Shown here piece by piece: positions 54,066 through 63,901 of a stretch of DNA of 64,000 bases; positions within the stretch are counted from its first letter, which is position 1; every line of letters starts with the position of its first letter. Made by a program: the position numbers and the translations under genes. The notes beneath the pieces were generated by a model that was not told where the DNA came from, did not search any database, and saw only the letters and a program-made list of their open reading frames with translations. The DNA is from Negadavirga shengliensis (lineage in GTDB: Bacteria > Bacteroidota > Bacteroidia > Cytophagales > Cyclobacteriaceae): positions 620,001-684,000 of the forward strand of contig NZ_JBHSJJ010000001.1 of NCBI RefSeq assembly GCF_042652345.1. The letters run 5' to 3'.

Positions 54066-56467
54066 AACGAACCATTAGAAAAATAGCCGTTTTGGGTTCC
54101 GGGGTAATGGGTTCCAGAATAGCCTGTCACTTCGCTAATATCGGGGTACAGGTCCTTTTACTGGACATCGTGCCCAAAGAGCTCAATGAGGAAGAAAGCA
54201 GAAAAAATCTTAGTCTCGAAAGTAAAGAAGTGCGCGACAGGGTTGTCAATGAAGCATTGCAACAAACCCTCAAATCAAAACCATCACCCATTTTTGAAAA
54301 CTCATTTGCAGAGAGGATCAGTACAGGCAATTTTGAGGACGACCTTCCTAAAATTAAAGATTATGATTGGGTCATAGAGGTGGTCGTGGAAAAACTGGAA
54401 ATCAAGCAATCATTGTTTGAAAAAGTGGAACAGCACCGCAAACCAGGAACCTTGATCACTTCCAATACCTCTGGGATTCCCATGAACCTTATGTGCAATG
54501 GGCGTTCCGAGGATTTCCAGGCTTGTTTTGCAGGCACCCATTTTTTTAATCCACCGAGATACCTGCGGCTTCTGGAAATTATTCCCGGCCCAAGCACGAA
54601 ACCGGAAATTGTTGATTTTTTGATGGATTATGGGGATCGTTTTTTGGGAAAGGAAACCGTTCTGTGCAAAGATACACCGGCTTTTATTGCCAACCGGATA
54701 GGTGTTTATGCCATTATATCGGGAATTCATACCATTGAACAAATGGGGCTGGGGGTATCGGAAGTAGACAAGCTTACCGGCACCATCATAGGAAGGGCAA
54801 AATCAGCAACTTTCCGGACCTTGGACGTGGTTGGCTTGGATACCACGGTGAATGTCGCCAACAACCTTTATAAGGTTTTGGAACATGATGAGTCCCGGGA
54901 AAAGTTCAGGCTTCCCAAGAGCGTGCAAGTGCTCCATGAGCATGGCTGGTATGGTGACAAAAGTGGCAAAGGCTTTTTTCACATGATCAGGCATAAGGAC
55001 GGCAGAAAGGAACTCAAGGAAATAGATTTCAAGACTTTTGAATATAAGGATGCAGAGAAGCCCAAATTCAAAGCATTGGAAGGTTCCAAAGGAATAGAAG
55101 ATATTAAAGAGCGCATCCGTTTTTTGGTGAACTTTGACGACAAAGCAGGGGAGTTTTACAGAGCTACGTTTTATGACCTTTTTCGCTATTGTTCCTTCAG
55201 GATCCCGGAAATTGCTGATGAACTTTATCGAATCGACCAAGCGGTTTGTGCAGGTTTTGGATGGGAATATGGACCTTTTGAAAATTGGGATATCCTTGGG
55301 GTGAAAGAGACTGTCGAAAACATGGAGAAAGCCGGCGAAAAACCGGCGCAGTGGGTTTATGAAATGTTGGAGGCGGGCCACCATTCCTTCTATAAGGTAC
55401 AAAAGGGCAAAAAACACTATTATGATGTGGAGAGCAAGTCCTATAAAGAAATTCCCGGATTGGAGGATTTTATCCTACTGGACACCTTAAAAGCAGCCAA
55501 CAAAAAGCTGTGGGGCAATGCAGGCGCCAGTGTGTATGATTTGGGAGATGAGGTGATTGGACTGGAATTCCATACCAAAATGAACTCCCTGGGAGCTGAG
55601 GTGATTGAAGGGATCAACACCGGGATCAGCATGGCCGAAAAATCCCACAAAGGACTGGTTATCGGAAACGAGGGGGCAAATTTTTCCGCAGGTGCCAACC
55701 TTGCCATGCTTTATATGTATGCAGGTGATCAGGAATTCGATGAAATCAATTTGATGATCGCGCAGTTCCAAAATACCATGATGCGGGCGAGGTTCTCCTC
55801 TGTCCCGGTGGTGGTGGCACCGCATAATATGGCTTTGGGAGGAGGATGCGAGCTTTCTTTGCATGCGGATGCGATACAGGCACATGCGGAACTGTATATG
55901 GGTCTTGTGGAAGTAGGAGTAGGCCTTATTCCAGCTGGGGGAGGGACCAAGGAAATGACACGCAGGTTTGCCAATTCGATCATCCAAGGGGATGTGGAGT
56001 TGAATCGTTTGCAGGACACCTTTATGAATATCGCCACGGCCAAAGTATCCACGTCAGCAGAAGAGGCAAGAGGGTTGGGATACTTGGAAAAGAAGGATGC
56101 TGTTACCCTGAACAGAAAGCGGCAATTGGCCGAAGCCAAGGAAAAAGTGATTGGGCTCTATGATGCGGGGTATACCCAACCTACCCAGCAGACCAATATC
56201 CGGGTGTTGGGAAAAACGGCTTTGGCCCTATTTGAGGCGGGAATCAGCGGCATGCGCTATGGGGCGTATATCTCTGAGCACGATGCCAAAATCGCCCGAA
56301 AACTCGCTTGGGTGATGAGCGGTGGGGATTTGTCTTCACCAACAGAAGTAAGCGAACAATACCTTCTTGATTTGGAAAGGGAAGCATTCCTCAGTCTGAC
56401 GGGAGAGAAAAAGACACTTGAAAGGATACATAGCATACTGTTCAAAGGAAAACCCCTTAGAAATTAA
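54062..56467 (+). CDS. fadN: 3-hydroxyacyl-CoA dehydrogenase/enoyl-CoA hydratase, FadN type
   Basis: A two-domain beta-oxidation enzyme of 801 residues, with the NAD-binding dehydrogenase first (IAVLGSGVMGSRIACHFANI; THFFNPPRYLRLLEIIPGP; DTPAFIANRIGVYA) and the crotonase domain last (ANFSAGANLAMLY; NMALGGGCELSLHAD; EVGVGLIPAGGGTKEM). The order is that of Bacillus FadN, the reverse of E. coli FadB. It performs the hydration and dehydrogenation steps. It overlaps the MarR gene by 4 bp, and fadA follows after 211 bp. Confidence 0.92.
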   Translation: MKRTIRKIAVLGSGVMGSRIACHFANIGVQVLLLDIVPKELNEEESRKNLSLESKEVRDRVVNEALQQTLKSKPSPIFENSFAERISTGNFEDDLPKIKDYDWVIEVVVEKLEIKQSLFEKVEQHRKPGTLITSNTSGIPMNLMCNGRSEDFQACFAGTHFFNPPRYLRLLEIIPGPSTKPEIVDFLMDYGDRFLGKETVLCKDTPAFIANRIGVYAIISGIHTIEQMGLGVSEVDKLTGTIIGRAKSATFRTLDVVGLDTTVNVANNLYKVLEHDESREKFRLPKSVQVLHEHGWYGDKSGKGFFHMIRHKDGRKELKEIDFKTFEYKDAEKPKFKALEGSKGIEDIKERIRFLVNFDDKAGEFYRATFYDLFRYCSFRIPEIADELYRIDQAVCAGFGWEYGPFENWDILGVKETVENMEKAGEKPAQWVYEMLEAGHHSFYKVQKGKKHYYDVESKSYKEIPGLEDFILLDTLKAANKKLWGNAGASVYDLGDEVIGLEFHTKMNSLGAEVIEGINTGISMAEKSHKGLVIGNEGANFSAGANLAMLYMYAGDQEFDEINLMIAQFQNTMMRARFSSVPVVVAPHNMALGGGCELSLHADAIQAHAELYMGLVEVGVGLIPAGGGTKEMTRRFANSIIQGDVELNRLQDTFMNIATAKVSTSAEEARGLGYLEKKDAVTLNRKRQLAEAKEKVIGLYDAGYTQPTQQTNIRVLGKTALALFEAGISGMRYGAYISEHDAKIARKLAWVMSGGDLSSPTEVSEQYLLDLEREAFLSLTGEKKTLERIHSILFKGKPLRN

Positions 56468-56678
56468 ATCAGTACATAGTATATGGTATCAAGCATCAGG
56501 AAAGCTTGGGTTTAAAACGGACCGGATTGATTACTGAGGCTGTTTTCACAGAAATAGATGGAGATTGGAAACCCAAAACTGGCCATCGATTTAAAGCCTT
56601 CAGCCTATTTGATACTCAAATCATGATGCCGGATACTCAAAAAAATAATTCTTCAATAAACCGAAATATAAGATACTT

Positions 56679-57854
56679 ATGGAGGCATACATAATCAACG
56701 GATATAGATCGGCGGTGGGGAAAGCCAAAAAAGGAGGTTTTCGCTTTTACCGTCCTGATGACCTGGCAGTAGATGTCATCAAATACCTCATGGAACACAC
56801 ACCTGGTGTGGAAAACAAAATGGTGGATGACCTTATCGTAGGCAACGCCATTCCGGAAGCAGAGCAGGGCATGCAGATGGGAAGGATGATATCCCTGCTG
56901 GCTTTAGGTGAGGACAACCCCGGTTTTATTGTGAACCGTTATTGCGGATCCGGCCTGGAAGCCATTGCTTTGGCAACGGCAAAAATCAAAAACGGCATGG
57001 CTGACTGCATTATCGCCGGCGGGACCGAATCCATGTCTTTGGTACCTATGATGGGATATAAAACGGCACTGAACTGGAACATAGCTTCAAAAACGCCCGA
57101 TTACTACCTCAGTATGGGGCTCACTGCCGAGGAACTGGCAAAAGATTATGACATCAGCAGGGAGGATTCAGACCTTTTTTCGGTAGGATCCCATGAAAAA
57201 GCCTTAAAGGCCATCGCCGAAGGTAGGTTCAAGGATGAGATCGTCCCCGTGGAAATAGAGGAAACCTATTTGGATGAAAACCTCAAAAGGAAAACCAGAA
57301 AATTTACAGTGGATACGGATGAGGGCCCCAGGAAGGGTACCAATACGGAAGTACTGGCCAATCTTAAACCCGCTTTCAAGCAAGGTGGTCAGGTGACTGC
57401 CGGCAACTCCTCACAAACTTCCGATGGGGCGGCTTTTGTGATGGTAATGTCCGAGAAAATGGTCAAAGAGCTTAATCTTGAACCCATAGCCCGATTGGTT
57501 TCTTATAGTGTGGCAGGAGTGGAACCCCGGATCATGGGCATCGGACCCAAAGAAGCTGTCCCAAAAGCCCTCAAGCAGGCAGGTCTGTCCCAAAATGACA
57601 TTGACTTGGTGGAGCTGAACGAAGCCTTTGCGGCCCAGGCTTTGGCGGTGATCAAGGCCCTGGACCTTAACCCGGATATCGTCAACGTCAATGGTGGTGC
57701 GGTGGCCCTCGGCCATCCTTTAGGATGTACAGGTGCCAAACTCACGGTTCAGATCATCAACGAGCTCCGGAAACGCCAGGCGAAATATGGTCTTGTGACT
57801 GCCTGTGTCGGGGGTGGTCAGGGGGTTGCCGGGGTGATTGAGTTGTTGAAGTGA
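56679..57854 (+). CDS. fadA: Acetyl-CoA acyltransferase (3-ketoacyl-CoA thiolase)
   Basis: The last step of beta-oxidation: thiolytic cleavage of 3-ketoacyl-CoA. The acyl-carrying Cys is in NRYCGSGLEAIA, with NEAFAAQALAVIK, GGAVALGHPLGCTGAK (His) and CVGGGQGVAGVI (second Cys) completing the site. At 391 residues it has normal length. It lies between fadN and fadE as in the Bacillus fadNAE order. Confidence 0.95.
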   Translation: MEAYIINGYRSAVGKAKKGGFRFYRPDDLAVDVIKYLMEHTPGVENKMVDDLIVGNAIPEAEQGMQMGRMISLLALGEDNPGFIVNRYCGSGLEAIALATAKIKNGMADCIIAGGTESMSLVPMMGYKTALNWNIASKTPDYYLSMGLTAEELAKDYDISREDSDLFSVGSHEKALKAIAEGRFKDEIVPVEIEETYLDENLKRKTRKFTVDTDEGPRKGTNTEVLANLKPAFKQGGQVTAGNSSQTSDGAAFVMVMSEKMVKELNLEPIARLVSYSVAGVEPRIMGIGPKEAVPKALKQAGLSQNDIDLVELNEAFAAQALAVIKALDLNPDIVNVNGGAVALGHPLGCTGAKLTVQIINELRKRQAKYGLVTACVGGGQGVAGVIELLK

Positions 57855-57909
57855 AACATACCGGACTAAAGGAATAAGATTCTTTTTTTAAATCTTAAAA
57901 GTTTTTCAT

Positions 57910-58143
57910 ATGCACAGAGATAGAGAATTGGATGTTTGGAAAAGACCTGTCGGTCAGATCTCCGGGAATGTTCTTTCCTATGAAAGGTCCGGACCGATTT
58001 TCCGAATAAGGGAAGTTGCCTTATCGGTTTCTTCCCAACTTGTGCAGGAGAACAAAAGTGGGTCTTATAAAGAATATGCTCATTTTTCGGAAATTTCCCA
58101 TGGTTCCCAAAGGAATCAAAAACTCAAAACTAAAAAACGATGA
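57910..58143 (+). pseudogene. Remnant of a four-helix-bundle (23S rRNA intervening-sequence type) protein
   Basis: The 77-codon frame starts MHRDRELDVWKRPVG and continues ALSVSSQLVQENKSGSYKEY and AHFSEISHGS, parts of the four-helix-bundle family (ELDVWKRA ... SVSIPSNIAEG ... EYIHFL-IALGS), with an internal deletion and a lost C-terminal third. It fills the gap between fadA and fadE and overlaps the fadE start codon by 4 bp. It is probably non-functional. Confidence 0.55.
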
Positions 58144-59945
58144 CAACCATATCTAAAAATTCAATCAACGGAGGTGAATACCTCATCAAGGAAACGGATG
58201 CGGCAAACATATTCGTTCCGGAAATGTTTACGGAAGAGCAGCAGATGATGGCACAGGCCTGTCAGGACTTCGTGGATACGGAGATCATGCCCAAAATAGT
58301 GGAGATCGACAGCATGCAAAATCCTGATTTGGTACCCGGGATTCTCAAGAAAGCGGGAGAGATGGGACTCCTGGGCATATCGGTGCCTGAAACATACGGT
58401 GGCTTGGGCATGAGTTTCAACACCTCCATGCTGATTGCGGACATCATTGGTGCAGCGGGCTCATTTTCCACTACTTACGGTGCCCAATCGGGTATTGGTA
58501 CATTACCCATCCTGTATTATGGAACGGAGGAACAAAAGCAAAAATACCTGCCTAAACTCGCAACTGGAGAATGGGCGGCATCCTATTGTCTGACTGAACC
58601 GGATGCGGGATCTGATGCGAACAGCGGAAAGACCAAGGCGACCCTTACAGAAGATGGTAAGCACTACCTTCTCAATGGGCAGAAAATGTGGATTACCAAT
58701 GCCGGTTTTGCAGACCTGTTTATTGTCTTCGCAAAAGTAGACGATGACAAAAACCTGTCGGCTTTTCTTGTGGAAAGGACCTTTGGTGGCATAACCATGA
58801 ATGAAGAGGAAAAGAAAATGGGGATAAAAGGCTCTTCTACCAGGCAGGTGTTTTTCAATGATTGCAAGGTGCCAGTGGAAAATATGCTTTCAGAAAGAGG
58901 CAATGGTTTTAAAATAGCCGTGAACATTCTCAACATCGGACGCATAAAGCTTGGTGCCGGTGTGCTGGGCGGATGCAGAAGGGTGTTAAAACAATGTCTG
59001 CAGTATTCCTCGGAGCGGAAACAATTCGGTGTGGCTATCAACAGTTTCGGTGCCATCAAATCAAAACTGGCGGAAATGGCAATTCGCACCTATGCCTGTG
59101 AGTCGCTTTGCTATCGGGCAGGCCAGGATATTGAGGACAGGATGGCCGTCTTGGAGGATGAGGGCATGGATCCGGCGAAAGCCAAGTTAAAGGGGGTCGA
59201 GGAGTTCGCCATCGAATGTGCCATTGCCAAGGTACATGGTTCGGAAGTTTTGGACTTCGTAACTGACCAAGGTGTGCAGATATATGGGGGAATGGGCTAT
59301 TCGGCCGAGGCGCCTATGGAACGGGCCTACCGGGATGCAAGGATATCCCGGATTTATGAAGGTACAAATGAAATCAACCGGATCCTTATGGTAGGAATGC
59401 TTCTGAGGCGGGCTCTGAAAGGAGAAATAGACCTAATGGGACCTGCCACCGCCGTAGGAGAGGAGCTTAAATCTGTACCCAGTTTCGAACAGCCAGACAC
59501 CTCACTGCTCCTTGCAGCAGAGAAAGAGGTACTGAAAAAACTGAAAAAAGCTTTTCTCATGATTGGGGGCAGGGCAGTCGAATCGTTGCAGGACAAGTTG
59601 GAAAGTGAGCAGGAAATCATGATGAGCCTGGCGGATATCATGACAGAGATTTATGCCGCGGAGTCGACGCTGCTGCGTACAGAGAAACTTTTGGAGATGA
59701 AAGGTGAGGATGCTGTGGCCATGCATCTGGCAGCTACCCGGGTTTACCTGTACGAGGCCGTACAGAAAATCCAGGCCGCGGGCAAGGAGGCGATTCTCTC
59801 CTTTACCTCAGGGGATGAACAGAAGGTACTGCTCATGGGCTTGAAGCGGTTTGCCAAAATGGATACCCTAAATCCAAAAGCGCTAAGAAGACAATTGGCA
59901 GATGCGCTGATCGACAAAGGCAGTTATCTGTTTTTCCATGGATAA
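58140..59945 (+). CDS. fadE: Acyl-CoA dehydrogenase, FadE type
   Basis: The first step of beta-oxidation, with FAD. Family motifs: ASYCLTEPDAGSDANSGKTK, GQKMWITNAGFADLFIVFAK, GIKGSSTRQVFFNDCKVP, RKQFGVAINSFGAIKSKLAE, QIYGGMGYSAEAPMERAYRD and ARISRIYEGTNEINRILM, in which the Glu of YEGTNE is the usual catalytic base of this branch. The 601-residue length includes the C-terminal extension of the FadE/very-long-chain type. It is the last gene of the cluster; a strong terminator follows. Confidence 0.95.
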   Translation: MTTISKNSINGGEYLIKETDAANIFVPEMFTEEQQMMAQACQDFVDTEIMPKIVEIDSMQNPDLVPGILKKAGEMGLLGISVPETYGGLGMSFNTSMLIADIIGAAGSFSTTYGAQSGIGTLPILYYGTEEQKQKYLPKLATGEWAASYCLTEPDAGSDANSGKTKATLTEDGKHYLLNGQKMWITNAGFADLFIVFAKVDDDKNLSAFLVERTFGGITMNEEEKKMGIKGSSTRQVFFNDCKVPVENMLSERGNGFKIAVNILNIGRIKLGAGVLGGCRRVLKQCLQYSSERKQFGVAINSFGAIKSKLAEMAIRTYACESLCYRAGQDIEDRMAVLEDEGMDPAKAKLKGVEEFAIECAIAKVHGSEVLDFVTDQGVQIYGGMGYSAEAPMERAYRDARISRIYEGTNEINRILMVGMLLRRALKGEIDLMGPATAVGEELKSVPSFEQPDTSLLLAAEKEVLKKLKKAFLMIGGRAVESLQDKLESEQEIMMSLADIMTEIYAAESTLLRTEKLLEMKGEDAVAMHLAATRVYLYEAVQKIQAAGKEAILSFTSGDEQKVLLMGLKRFAKMDTLNPKALRRQLADALIDKGSYLFFHG

Positions 59946-59954
59946 AAAATGGTG

Positions 59955-59990
59955 GCTTTTCCAAAGTTCTAACCTTTGGAAAAGCTTTTT
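59955..59990 (+). terminator. Rho-independent terminator of the fad cluster
   Basis: GCTTTTCCAAAG (59955-59966) pairs perfectly with CTTTGGAAAAGC (59974-59985), followed by five T. Confidence 0.88.
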
Positions 59991-60144
59991 CACGATTTTA
60001 GATACTTACGACCAAACTTTGGCCAGGCTGACATAAAGAAAACAAAGCAGTCAGTATTCAAGACCGATGAACCAGGGGATTGAACATGCTGAATCGTCTT
60101 TTGCCGGAGAGAAAGGTATATACACCAAATCATATTGACAATCC

Positions 60145-60669
60145 ATGAATGGGACCGAACTTAAGCTTATTCAAGCACCATTAAAGAAAAAATACCGGGA
60201 GAATCCGGAGTCTGCCACGATTGTTTTGCGTGCTGAAGGAAAACTGGGAGAAGGAATATCCTGTAACGTCGAAACCGCTCAGGCACTTGTTCAGGCGGGG
60301 TTGCATCCGGCTACCGGTGGAACAGGCATGATGGCCTGCTCAGGAGACCTCCTTTTGCAGGCTTTGGTGGCCTGTGCCGGGGTTACCATGAATGCGGTAG
60401 CCACCGCGATCGGGGTCGACATCAAAGATTGCAGCATTAAAGCGGAGGGGGATTTGGATTTTAGGGGAACCTTGGGCGTGGATAAAAACGTACCGGTGGG
60501 TTTCAAATCCATTCGTTTGGTATTTGATCTCGATACCGGTGCAGGCCAGGAGCAGATCGATAACCTTTTCAAATTGACCGAAAGATATTGTGTCGTCTAC
60601 CAAACATTGGTGAATGGCGTGGAAGTGCAAACCAGGTTCAACCCGCCCGGGCACAAAAGACACAGCTGA
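60145..60669 (+). CDS. OsmC-family protein
   Basis: The 174-residue protein belongs to the OsmC/Ohr fold: ATGGTGMMACSGDLLLQALV with ACAGVTMNAVATAIGVDI carries the conserved central Cys, and the second Cys is in ERYCVVYQTL. OsmC/Ohr proteins reduce organic hydroperoxides; members of this subgroup are not well studied. It is a single gene with about 95 bp before the macro-domain gene. Confidence 0.87.
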   Translation: MNGTELKLIQAPLKKKYRENPESATIVLRAEGKLGEGISCNVETAQALVQAGLHPATGGTGMMACSGDLLLQALVACAGVTMNAVATAIGVDIKDCSIKAEGDLDFRGTLGVDKNVPVGFKSIRLVFDLDTGAGQEQIDNLFKLTERYCVVYQTLVNGVEVQTRFNPPGHKRHS

Positions 60670-60764
60670 TTGGATCAGTTTTGGACATTGAACTAAGCCA
60701 CTACAATTATCTATCTGCTCTGCCTCGATCTAGAACTTTATGACAACCCAAAAACATACTCACC

Positions 60765-61298
60765 ATGAAAGCAGTCATCCATAACATATCCATTGAGTGT
60801 ATCCAGGGAGACATTGCTAATCAACCCAACATGGATGCGGTAGTGAATGCCGCCAATGCCCAACTCCGAATGGGAGGGGGTGTGGCCGGAGCCATCCACC
60901 GGACAGCAGGACCAGGTCTTGAGGAGGAAAGCCGTAGACAAGCGCCCATAAAACCGGGCCAGGCGGTCATCACCGGAGGGCACCGTCTCCCCAACAGCTA
61001 TGTGATTCACTGCCTGGGTCCAGTTTACGGACAGGATGAACCCTCCGACAAGCTGTTGGCGGACTGTTATCGAAATGCATTGCGACTTGCGGAGGAGTAC
61101 CAGCTAAAATCGGTTGCCTTTCCGGCCATTTCCACCGGTGTTTTTGGTTATCCTGTAGAAGCAGCCGCCAAGGTGGCGTTGAAGAGCATTCTGGATGAAT
61201 TGACCAACCTGTCTTCATTGGGACATATCCGTTTTGTGCTTTTTAGAACCGAAGACTTGCAAATTTATAATTCGGTTTTAAAAAAGCTGACGGAATAA
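60765..61298 (+). CDS. Macro-domain protein, O-acetyl-ADP-ribose deacetylase type
   Basis: The 177-residue protein is a single macro domain: QGDIANQPNMDAVVNAANAQ, LRMGGGVAGAIHRTAGPGLE, PGQAVITGGHRLPNSYVIHC and FPAISTGVFGYPVEAAAKVA. MacroD/YmdB-type enzymes bind ADP-ribose and release it from acetate or proteins. The NAAN and GGGVAGAIH motifs of the active group are present. It converges with the minus-strand gene after it. Confidence 0.93.
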   Translation: MKAVIHNISIECIQGDIANQPNMDAVVNAANAQLRMGGGVAGAIHRTAGPGLEEESRRQAPIKPGQAVITGGHRLPNSYVIHCLGPVYGQDEPSDKLLADCYRNALRLAEEYQLKSVAFPAISTGVFGYPVEAAAKVALKSILDELTNLSSLGHIRFVLFRTEDLQIYNSVLKKLTE

Positions 61299-61319
61299 GC
61301 CATTTCAAAATAAAAGGTT

Positions 61320-61811
61320 TCATTTTAGCCGGTTTGCTTGGATGAACGGGAAAACCATTAATTTTTTAACCGATGAATACAAAACAGGGACGGCGTACAT
61401 GGCCATTATAAATTGAAGCATACCCGAAAACTCAAACAAAAAGTCACTGGGTATTTCATAATTTGGGCCGGGAAATAATCTTCTAAAGGTTTCCTCAGAG
61501 GCTCCTCCAAAATAGACCAGGTTTTTGACCAGATGGTTATAGCCGCCCTCAATGATTCCTATGAGGACCATAGGAATGCCGGTGCCTATCAAGAGGAGCA
61601 GCAATATGGCGGCTGTTCCAAGTTTACTTTTTGGATACCGGTGATATACCACGTGGCAGGCCGATAACAGCAGCATAACCGGCGCGGCAAAATATACGAC
61701 ATGTAATCGGAATGGGGCACTGTATATAGCTGCTCCGTAGAGATGATGGATGACCGTCAGTAGCATTATGGCCATTGCCATCGTAAAAAACCTTTTGAGC
61801 ATATTATTCAT
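61320..61811 (-). CDS. Membrane protein of unknown function
   Basis: The 163-residue protein has four hydrophobic helices (about 8-28, 36-56, 66-88 and 124-146). I do not recognise a family. It overlaps the methyltransferase gene by 4 bp and is therefore translated with it. Confidence 0.75.
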   Translation of the reverse strand: MNNMLKRFFTMAMAIMLLTVIHHLYGAAIYSAPFRLHVVYFAAPVMLLLSACHVVYHRYPKSKLGTAAILLLLLIGTGIPMVLIGIIEGGYNHLVKNLVYFGGASEETFRRLFPGPNYEIPSDFLFEFSGMLQFIMAMYAVPVLYSSVKKLMVFPFIQANRLK

Positions 61812-62467
61812 TGATTTTTTGGACTTTTGTGGATGAGGTAATAGCCAATGGTTCCAAAAATGGTTGGCTTTTCGAAGAGCCTTTCGAACTTTGGAACGTT
61901 GGCAGTGCGGATTACTTCTTCTATAATCGAAGGCCTTTGTGCTTTCCGGCCATGCCTTACAAATTTGCCCGCGTCATGACTCTGCGCGTCAAAATCCACC
62001 AGTAACATGACCCCATTTAGCTTTAATACCCGGAGGGCTTCGCGCAGGGTGGCCAAGTTTTGTTCCATGTCCAGATGATGCAGCATAAACGATGAAAAAA
62101 CCCGGTCAAAATTCAAGTCAGGATAGGGTAGATTATCAGAAAAGCCTTTGTCTAAAGAGATCTGAAAGCCGGCTTTTTTCGCCTTCCATCTGGCCAAAGC
62201 CAGCGCATGGGAATCAGGGTCTAAACCTATAATCTCTATGTCAGGATATCGCTGCTTAATGTTTAAAATCAGCGTGCCGGTGCCACAACCGATATCCAAC
62301 GCCTTATGACCTTCCTGTAATCGGGCCAATTCAATTAGTTTTCTCCGGTTTTTATTGACACCAAATAATTTGGAAAGAGGGTCATAAAGGCCTAAAAGCC
62401 ATTTTTTGCCTGCAGGGGGAAGATGCTTTCTTCCATTTCCCGCAGTGGTGTGCTGTATTTCTCTCAT
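61808..62467 (-). CDS. Class I SAM-dependent methyltransferase
   Basis: The 219-residue protein has the Rossmann motifs ALDIGCGTGTLILNIKQRYP, IIGLDPDSHALALARWKAKK and FDRVFSSFMLHHLDMEQNLA, then VLKLNGVMLLVDFD, like the UbiE/Methyltransf_11 group. The substrate is unknown. Together with the downstream membrane protein it forms a two-gene operon, next to an AraC-type regulator in the same orientation. Confidence 0.88.
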   Translation of the reverse strand: MREIQHTTAGNGRKHLPPAGKKWLLGLYDPLSKLFGVNKNRRKLIELARLQEGHKALDIGCGTGTLILNIKQRYPDIEIIGLDPDSHALALARWKAKKAGFQISLDKGFSDNLPYPDLNFDRVFSSFMLHHLDMEQNLATLREALRVLKLNGVMLLVDFDAQSHDAGKFVRHGRKAQRPSIIEEVIRTANVPKFERLFEKPTIFGTIGYYLIHKSPKNQ

Positions 62468-62537
62468 GGGAAGAATAATTGGTATGGTGCAAAAATCCCC
62501 AAGATATTCATCCCGATATTGTAAAATATTTACCGTT

Positions 62538-63686
62538 TCAGCGCATACGGATAAATCTTGAACAGGTGTTACCGGACTCCATATATCTGCCGGGGCTCAT
62601 ACCCATAAAATGAGAAAAGTCCTTGATAAAGTGGGCCTGATCATGGTACTGATGCCGGTAGACCACATCCATCCAATCCGGGTTTTTGTCAGCCAGCTGA
62701 AGTTTTTCCATAATCCCGGCAAACCGCATAATGCGTTGTAGGTATTTGGGAGTTGTACCCACGTGTTTTTTGAAAAGTTGGATCAGGTGTTTCTGCGAAT
62801 ACCCCGTTTTCTTTATCAAAAAAGCATAAGGTTGGTTTATATTGGCGATCATATAATCTATGACGGCGTTTTTCTGAAAATCCTGCTTTTTCAATTCCAA
62901 AAGTAGAAATCGGTCAATCAGGGAAAATATTTCCTGCGGATCTTCATGCTCTCCGATTTTTTCCCGCAAATGGGCAATTTTTTTCCCAAAGAGGGCTGCC
63001 CCGTCAGTGATTTTATCCGACAGTTCCGATTGGGAGATGCCTGTAAAGGCATAAAGCGCGCCAATACGGAATCTCACCATGATCGTTCTTTCATTCGGAG
63101 AAACTTGGTGAGATAAATATTGATTCTGCATGCCCATTACCGAGGTGCCACCACAAACCGTCCTATCGGCTTCGTTTCGGGAGACCCATCTGGATTGTCC
63201 GTCGTTGAGGTGGATTAACAATTGTGTCATTCCATCCGGTATTACCCTTTCCCAGCTATAATCAGGCCGCCTTCCATGATAGTAAGTAATGCTTTCAATA
63301 TATTGGTTGAGCGGATATAGGGGTTTATGTACCTTGATGACCAGATCCCGCTCAGTCAACTCCGTTAATTCATGTATCATGTTTTGATGCCTGGTGGGAA
63401 AAGCCTGAGGGGCATTGACAGTGATCCCGGTCGTTGCTCTCAATCCATCGGTTTTTCCGTTCAGCTCGTGCTGGATTCTTTGTTTTTGGTAGTTTTGCAA
63501 TAGTTCGATTTCATCCATGGAGAATAAGCCACCCCATTGCAACAGGAGCCTTTTAGATGGAATTTGTTTACCGGATTCAATATCCATTAAAAGACTGGAA
63601 CGGATTTCCAGGTATTCTGCTACCTTTTCTAAAGAAAGTCTCCGGTGCTCCCTGATTTTTCGTAAATAGAGACCGAGTTTGAACAT
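62538..63686 (-). CDS. Regulator fusing an XRE-type N-terminal HTH to an AraC-type C-terminal HTH
   Basis: The 382-residue protein starts with a helix-turn-helix of the XRE type (LGLYLRKIREHRRLSLEKVA EYLEIRSSLL, about residues 4-60), followed by a sensor domain (SITYYHGRRPDYSWERVIPD ... FRIGALYAFTGISQSEL) like that of DUF6597/AraC regulators, and ends with an AraC DNA-binding domain (AFLIKKTGYSQKHLIQLFKK, FIKDFSHFMGMSPGRY). Fusion of both heads is uncommon. It lies 70 bp upstream of the methyltransferase operon and may control it. Confidence 0.82.
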   Translation of the reverse strand: MFKLGLYLRKIREHRRLSLEKVAEYLEIRSSLLMDIESGKQIPSKRLLLQWGGLFSMDEIELLQNYQKQRIQHELNGKTDGLRATTGITVNAPQAFPTRHQNMIHELTELTERDLVIKVHKPLYPLNQYIESITYYHGRRPDYSWERVIPDGMTQLLIHLNDGQSRWVSRNEADRTVCGGTSVMGMQNQYLSHQVSPNERTIMVRFRIGALYAFTGISQSELSDKITDGAALFGKKIAHLREKIGEHEDPQEIFSLIDRFLLLELKKQDFQKNAVIDYMIANINQPYAFLIKKTGYSQKHLIQLFKKHVGTTPKYLQRIMRFAGIMEKLQLADKNPDWMDVVYRHQYHDQAHFIKDFSHFMGMSPGRYMESGNTCSRFIRMR

Positions 63687-63845
63687 GGATTCGAATTAAA
63701 TTATATTTTTTTATCCCAAAATGCGGTACCTAATCTCTTGTCAAGGTAAGCATCTATTTCGTAATCCCATTGTAAAAATTTTACCGGGTTTGCCTCCACC
63801 TAATTGATCTGATCTTTTATGGGAACTTTCCGTAGGTTTCCTTAT

Positions 63846-63875
63846 AAAAAAACCCTTAAAGATTATCTTTAAGGG
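63846..63875 (-). terminator. Rho-independent terminator of the right-edge gene
   Basis: On the minus strand CCCTTAAAG pairs perfectly with CTTTAAGGG across five bases, then seven T. Confidence 0.78.
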
Positions 63876-63901
63876 GAAGTAGGGGTTTTAGAAGGGTTGA
63901 G

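Noticed and set aside
56506..56694. A 62-codon plus-strand frame between fadN and fadA
   Set aside because: No recognisable protein, and it runs into the fadA start in another frame.
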